Shown here: one piece after another, positions 46,515-48,673 of the stretch
How the letters are laid out: each line of letters starts with the position of its first letter
Position numbering within the stretch: position 1 is the first letter of the stretch
Source: Chromera velia
Taxonomy: Eukaryota; Sar; Chromeraceae
Assembly: GCA_018398765.1 (NCBI GenBank)
Contig: JAHBMJ010000400.1
Location: 1 to 48,673 of the forward strand
Reading direction: 5' to 3'
Length of the DNA: 48,673 nucleotides
Made by a program: the position numbers and the translations under genes
The notes under the pieces: model-generated
The model's input: only the letters and a program-made list of their open reading frames with translations
Told to the model about the DNA's origin: nothing
Database searches by the model: none

Positions 46515-47959
46515 ACACTGTGTATGCATGCGCGCATGTGCATGAAGGATTTGTCTGGGCAGGATGAATTGAATCAGCTGCGGCATACAGGAGGTCGAAT
46601 TCGGTTTTCTCTTAAATTCTCAATATTTCTTCGTGTTCGTCGGCTGTTTTGAAATTTTTTGTGCATAAGACTAGGTGCGTGGAACGGCATGGAAGTGGCT
46701 GCATGACTGGACCAACAAAACAATTGAAGCATGTAAAACAAAAACGAGTCAAAGATAGGGGGGTGAGTGCGCACTTTAGGAAGGAACACGCATATCTGTG
46801 AAAGAGAAAGAGGGAACATTGGATTCAACACAAAGAGGAGGAAAGGAGGCTTTCGGACCGATGTCTTCTATTCTCTTCTTCTTCTTCTGCTGATGCCTCA
46901 CCGGCTTATACAAAAATCAGAAACAAAAAAAAATCGAGCATTCCGAATAAGTGACACGTCTGAATAGTATGTAGGTCTTAGGTGATTTCTTATCCACCCC
47001 CTTGTCTGCTGTTCCAATTGCAGATGACAACATGACATAATAACCATGAGAGAGCAGCCACACGGGAGCCAGCGACGGTCGGTCGTGCGAGGAGCACTCT
47101 TGTCGCTTGTCCCTTGTCTCCCCAAATTAAGTGCTTAATTTATCATTAAATTTTCTTCCTTCCCCGTCTGCCTGGCTCTGTACAATCACTCCTCCAGATC
47201 TTTTAATCACACTCACTCACTTACACATGCATAAAAGCGCGAACACACCCTCCTCTTATCCATCAACCACCCCCACACACTCCTCCGTCATCTCCATTCT
47301 CTCACACCCAGGCAGACCGCCGACCAAAGGAGAAGGAAGGACGGAATGAAGAAAGAAAAAGCCGGAAGAGCAAAAAACAAACACAACGAAACGAACAGTC
47401 AAACACCTGATCAAACCGGCTCTTTCCTTCTTCTACCTTCTTGGTGTCCGACTGAAGACAGCTCCCTTCATATCCAGCTTCTCTCTCTGCTGCGCGCTCA
47501 CTGAGTCAGACAGAGACACGCCCTCCCCTCCCCCCCTCCTCCTTCCAACTGCCTCCAACCGGGCGGCTCCCTCTGACGTTGTGCCGCAGCACTTACCAGC
47601 TTCTTCCATCCCTGTAGTTTGTATGGAGGTGCAAGAATCAACTAACGCGAATTAAAGTGTCAAATTTACACCGTCAGCGTTCAGGCTGTCTTGCAAAATA
47701 CTACAAACTCCTGATCGAAATAATACAAAAAACGGCAGACAGTGAGGAAGAAACAGAGACTAAATGGACGGAGAGGAAAGAGACACGTCCCATATACACA
47801 AATTAACTAAGTCTCCAAGCTGGGGGCAGAAATGGGCCTATGCAGACGGGCGGCACCTTCAATCTGGTCAAAGACCGTGCATGCATGGCCGGGATAGGAT
47901 AAAAGAGATTGATTCTCTTTAATTCAGTGTCCAGATGAAAGATCAAGGGCGGAGTTAGG
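46515..47959. other. Intergenic
   Basis: No supported gene. Short open frames lack motifs. C-rich patches lie near 47520-47560. Confidence 0.5.
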
Positions 47960-48122
47960 TCATGCATGATGAAAAACATGCAGACTGAACGACCGACTGA
48001 TATACTGACAAGTGAAAGTGGTGACGTCGGCGCCGATCAAGGCAAGGGAGACCTCCAGTAGGGCTTTCAGGTCGAAAGACTTGGGCAAGTCTGCGCAGTG
48101 AGGCTTCAGCTGCCCTGTGTCG
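47960..48122 (-). CDS. Probable 3' exon of an unidentified gene
   Basis: A minus-strand acceptor TTTCTTTTGCAG precedes 48122. The frame reads DTGQLKPHCADLPKSFDLKA then LLEVSLALIGADVTTFT, and stays open to TGA at 47960. A GTCAGT donor just after TTFT offers another way to end the exon. Upstream exons would lie right of 48122, perhaps beyond the window. No domain recognised. Confidence 0.4.
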
Positions 48123-48673
48123 CTGCAAAAGAAACAGGGTCGACATACATGCATGAAGGCCGGATATGCCATGCATGGAAAGGCTGCGATGCAGTCTGCA
48201 TGAATGCAATCAAGTTCCGTTCTGTCTTGCAGTTACTGCCTTCGCTAGCTCTCTTCGCTGTATGATTGAATTTAATTGTTTTTTCATTTACTGTTGGCGC
48301 CCGGGCTGCCTCTACTCATCCGGTATGCACGATAAACATCAATGATGTGGGACTGATATCTAATCAGAGACTGCTAAATATCTATCAGTGGCGGCTTTCT
48401 AGAGCTATAAGAAGAATAGGTATTCTTTGGACACAGGGACTTCTGAGAGTGCACACACACAGTTAGACTCTGTTAATTAGTCTGCCTTGCTGTTGACATC
48501 TGCACTGCTATAACAATGACGTCATCAATCGATCGAACAATCAGGCACAGAAACGGAACCATCGTATATCGGTCACGAACGTCAATTGTATTGACGTACG
48601 CGTGGTCTCAATATAAACCCCTGCCCTTGAATTTTGCTATGGGAAAAAAAAATGTGGGGGCCTCCAATACAGA
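48123..48673. other. Window end, no gene placed
   Basis: It contains TGACGTCATC near 48516 and TATAAACCCC near 48611. No supported ORF. Confidence 0.45.

Overview
The window looks like nuclear DNA of a protist, most likely an alveolate (chromerid or coccidian apicomplexan). The reasons are small exons with GT-AG introns, secreted proteins with short signal peptides, introns packed with CT, TG and CTGN microsatellites, repeated TGCATGC-type motifs upstream of several genes, and a chromovirus-like Ty3/gypsy element primed by a tRNA-iMet-like sequence. No gene here fixes the species, so this placement is an inference. All gene models were assembled by hand from reading frames, splice signals and intron phase; no transcript or database search was available.

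Layout, left to right. Positions 1-830 are microsatellite, followed by AT-rich non-coding DNA and a diverged duplication (2163-2750). A single-exon secreted protein with a possible Cys-His-Asp hydrolase core lies at 3822-5207 (+). From 6055 to 13296 there is a complete but decayed Ty3/gypsy retrotransposon on the minus strand, with both LTRs, a 5-bp target duplication, PBS, gag, protease, RT, RNase H, integrase and a possible chromodomain-like tail. A foldback element (7187-7829) sits inside it and a 262-bp palindrome (13392-13653) beside it. A multi-exon gene at 15135-20069 (+) appears to encode a receptor-like protein: signal peptide, ectodomain with an EF-hand-like loop and a beta-sandwich-like repeat, one membrane segment, twelve 16-residue repeats and a divergent kinase domain.

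Exons of a TMEM184/Ost-alpha-type membrane protein lie at 22277-24142 (-). A 412-bp palindrome is at 27298-27709. A six-exon gene at 28659-32079 (+) encodes an RF-1-domain protein with a likely organelle presequence, in which the catalytic GGQ is GGS; its last intron holds a 340-base assembly gap. A four-exon secreted Cys-rich protein is at 33229-36850 (+), and a five-exon secreted helical protein at 38639-39642 (-).

A second LTR element (40437-43602, minus) has LTRs, PBS and PPT but no visible polymerase; it carries unfamiliar, frame-broken ORFs. A 45-residue signal-peptide ORF lies antisense in its leader. An unrecognised two-exon gene follows (43911-44866, +), and a probable last exon of another minus-strand gene lies at 47960-48122. 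The genes do not form an obvious pathway. The shared theme is secretion and membrane biology, plus one organellar translation-type factor, set in repeat-rich DNA invaded by LTR and palindromic elements.
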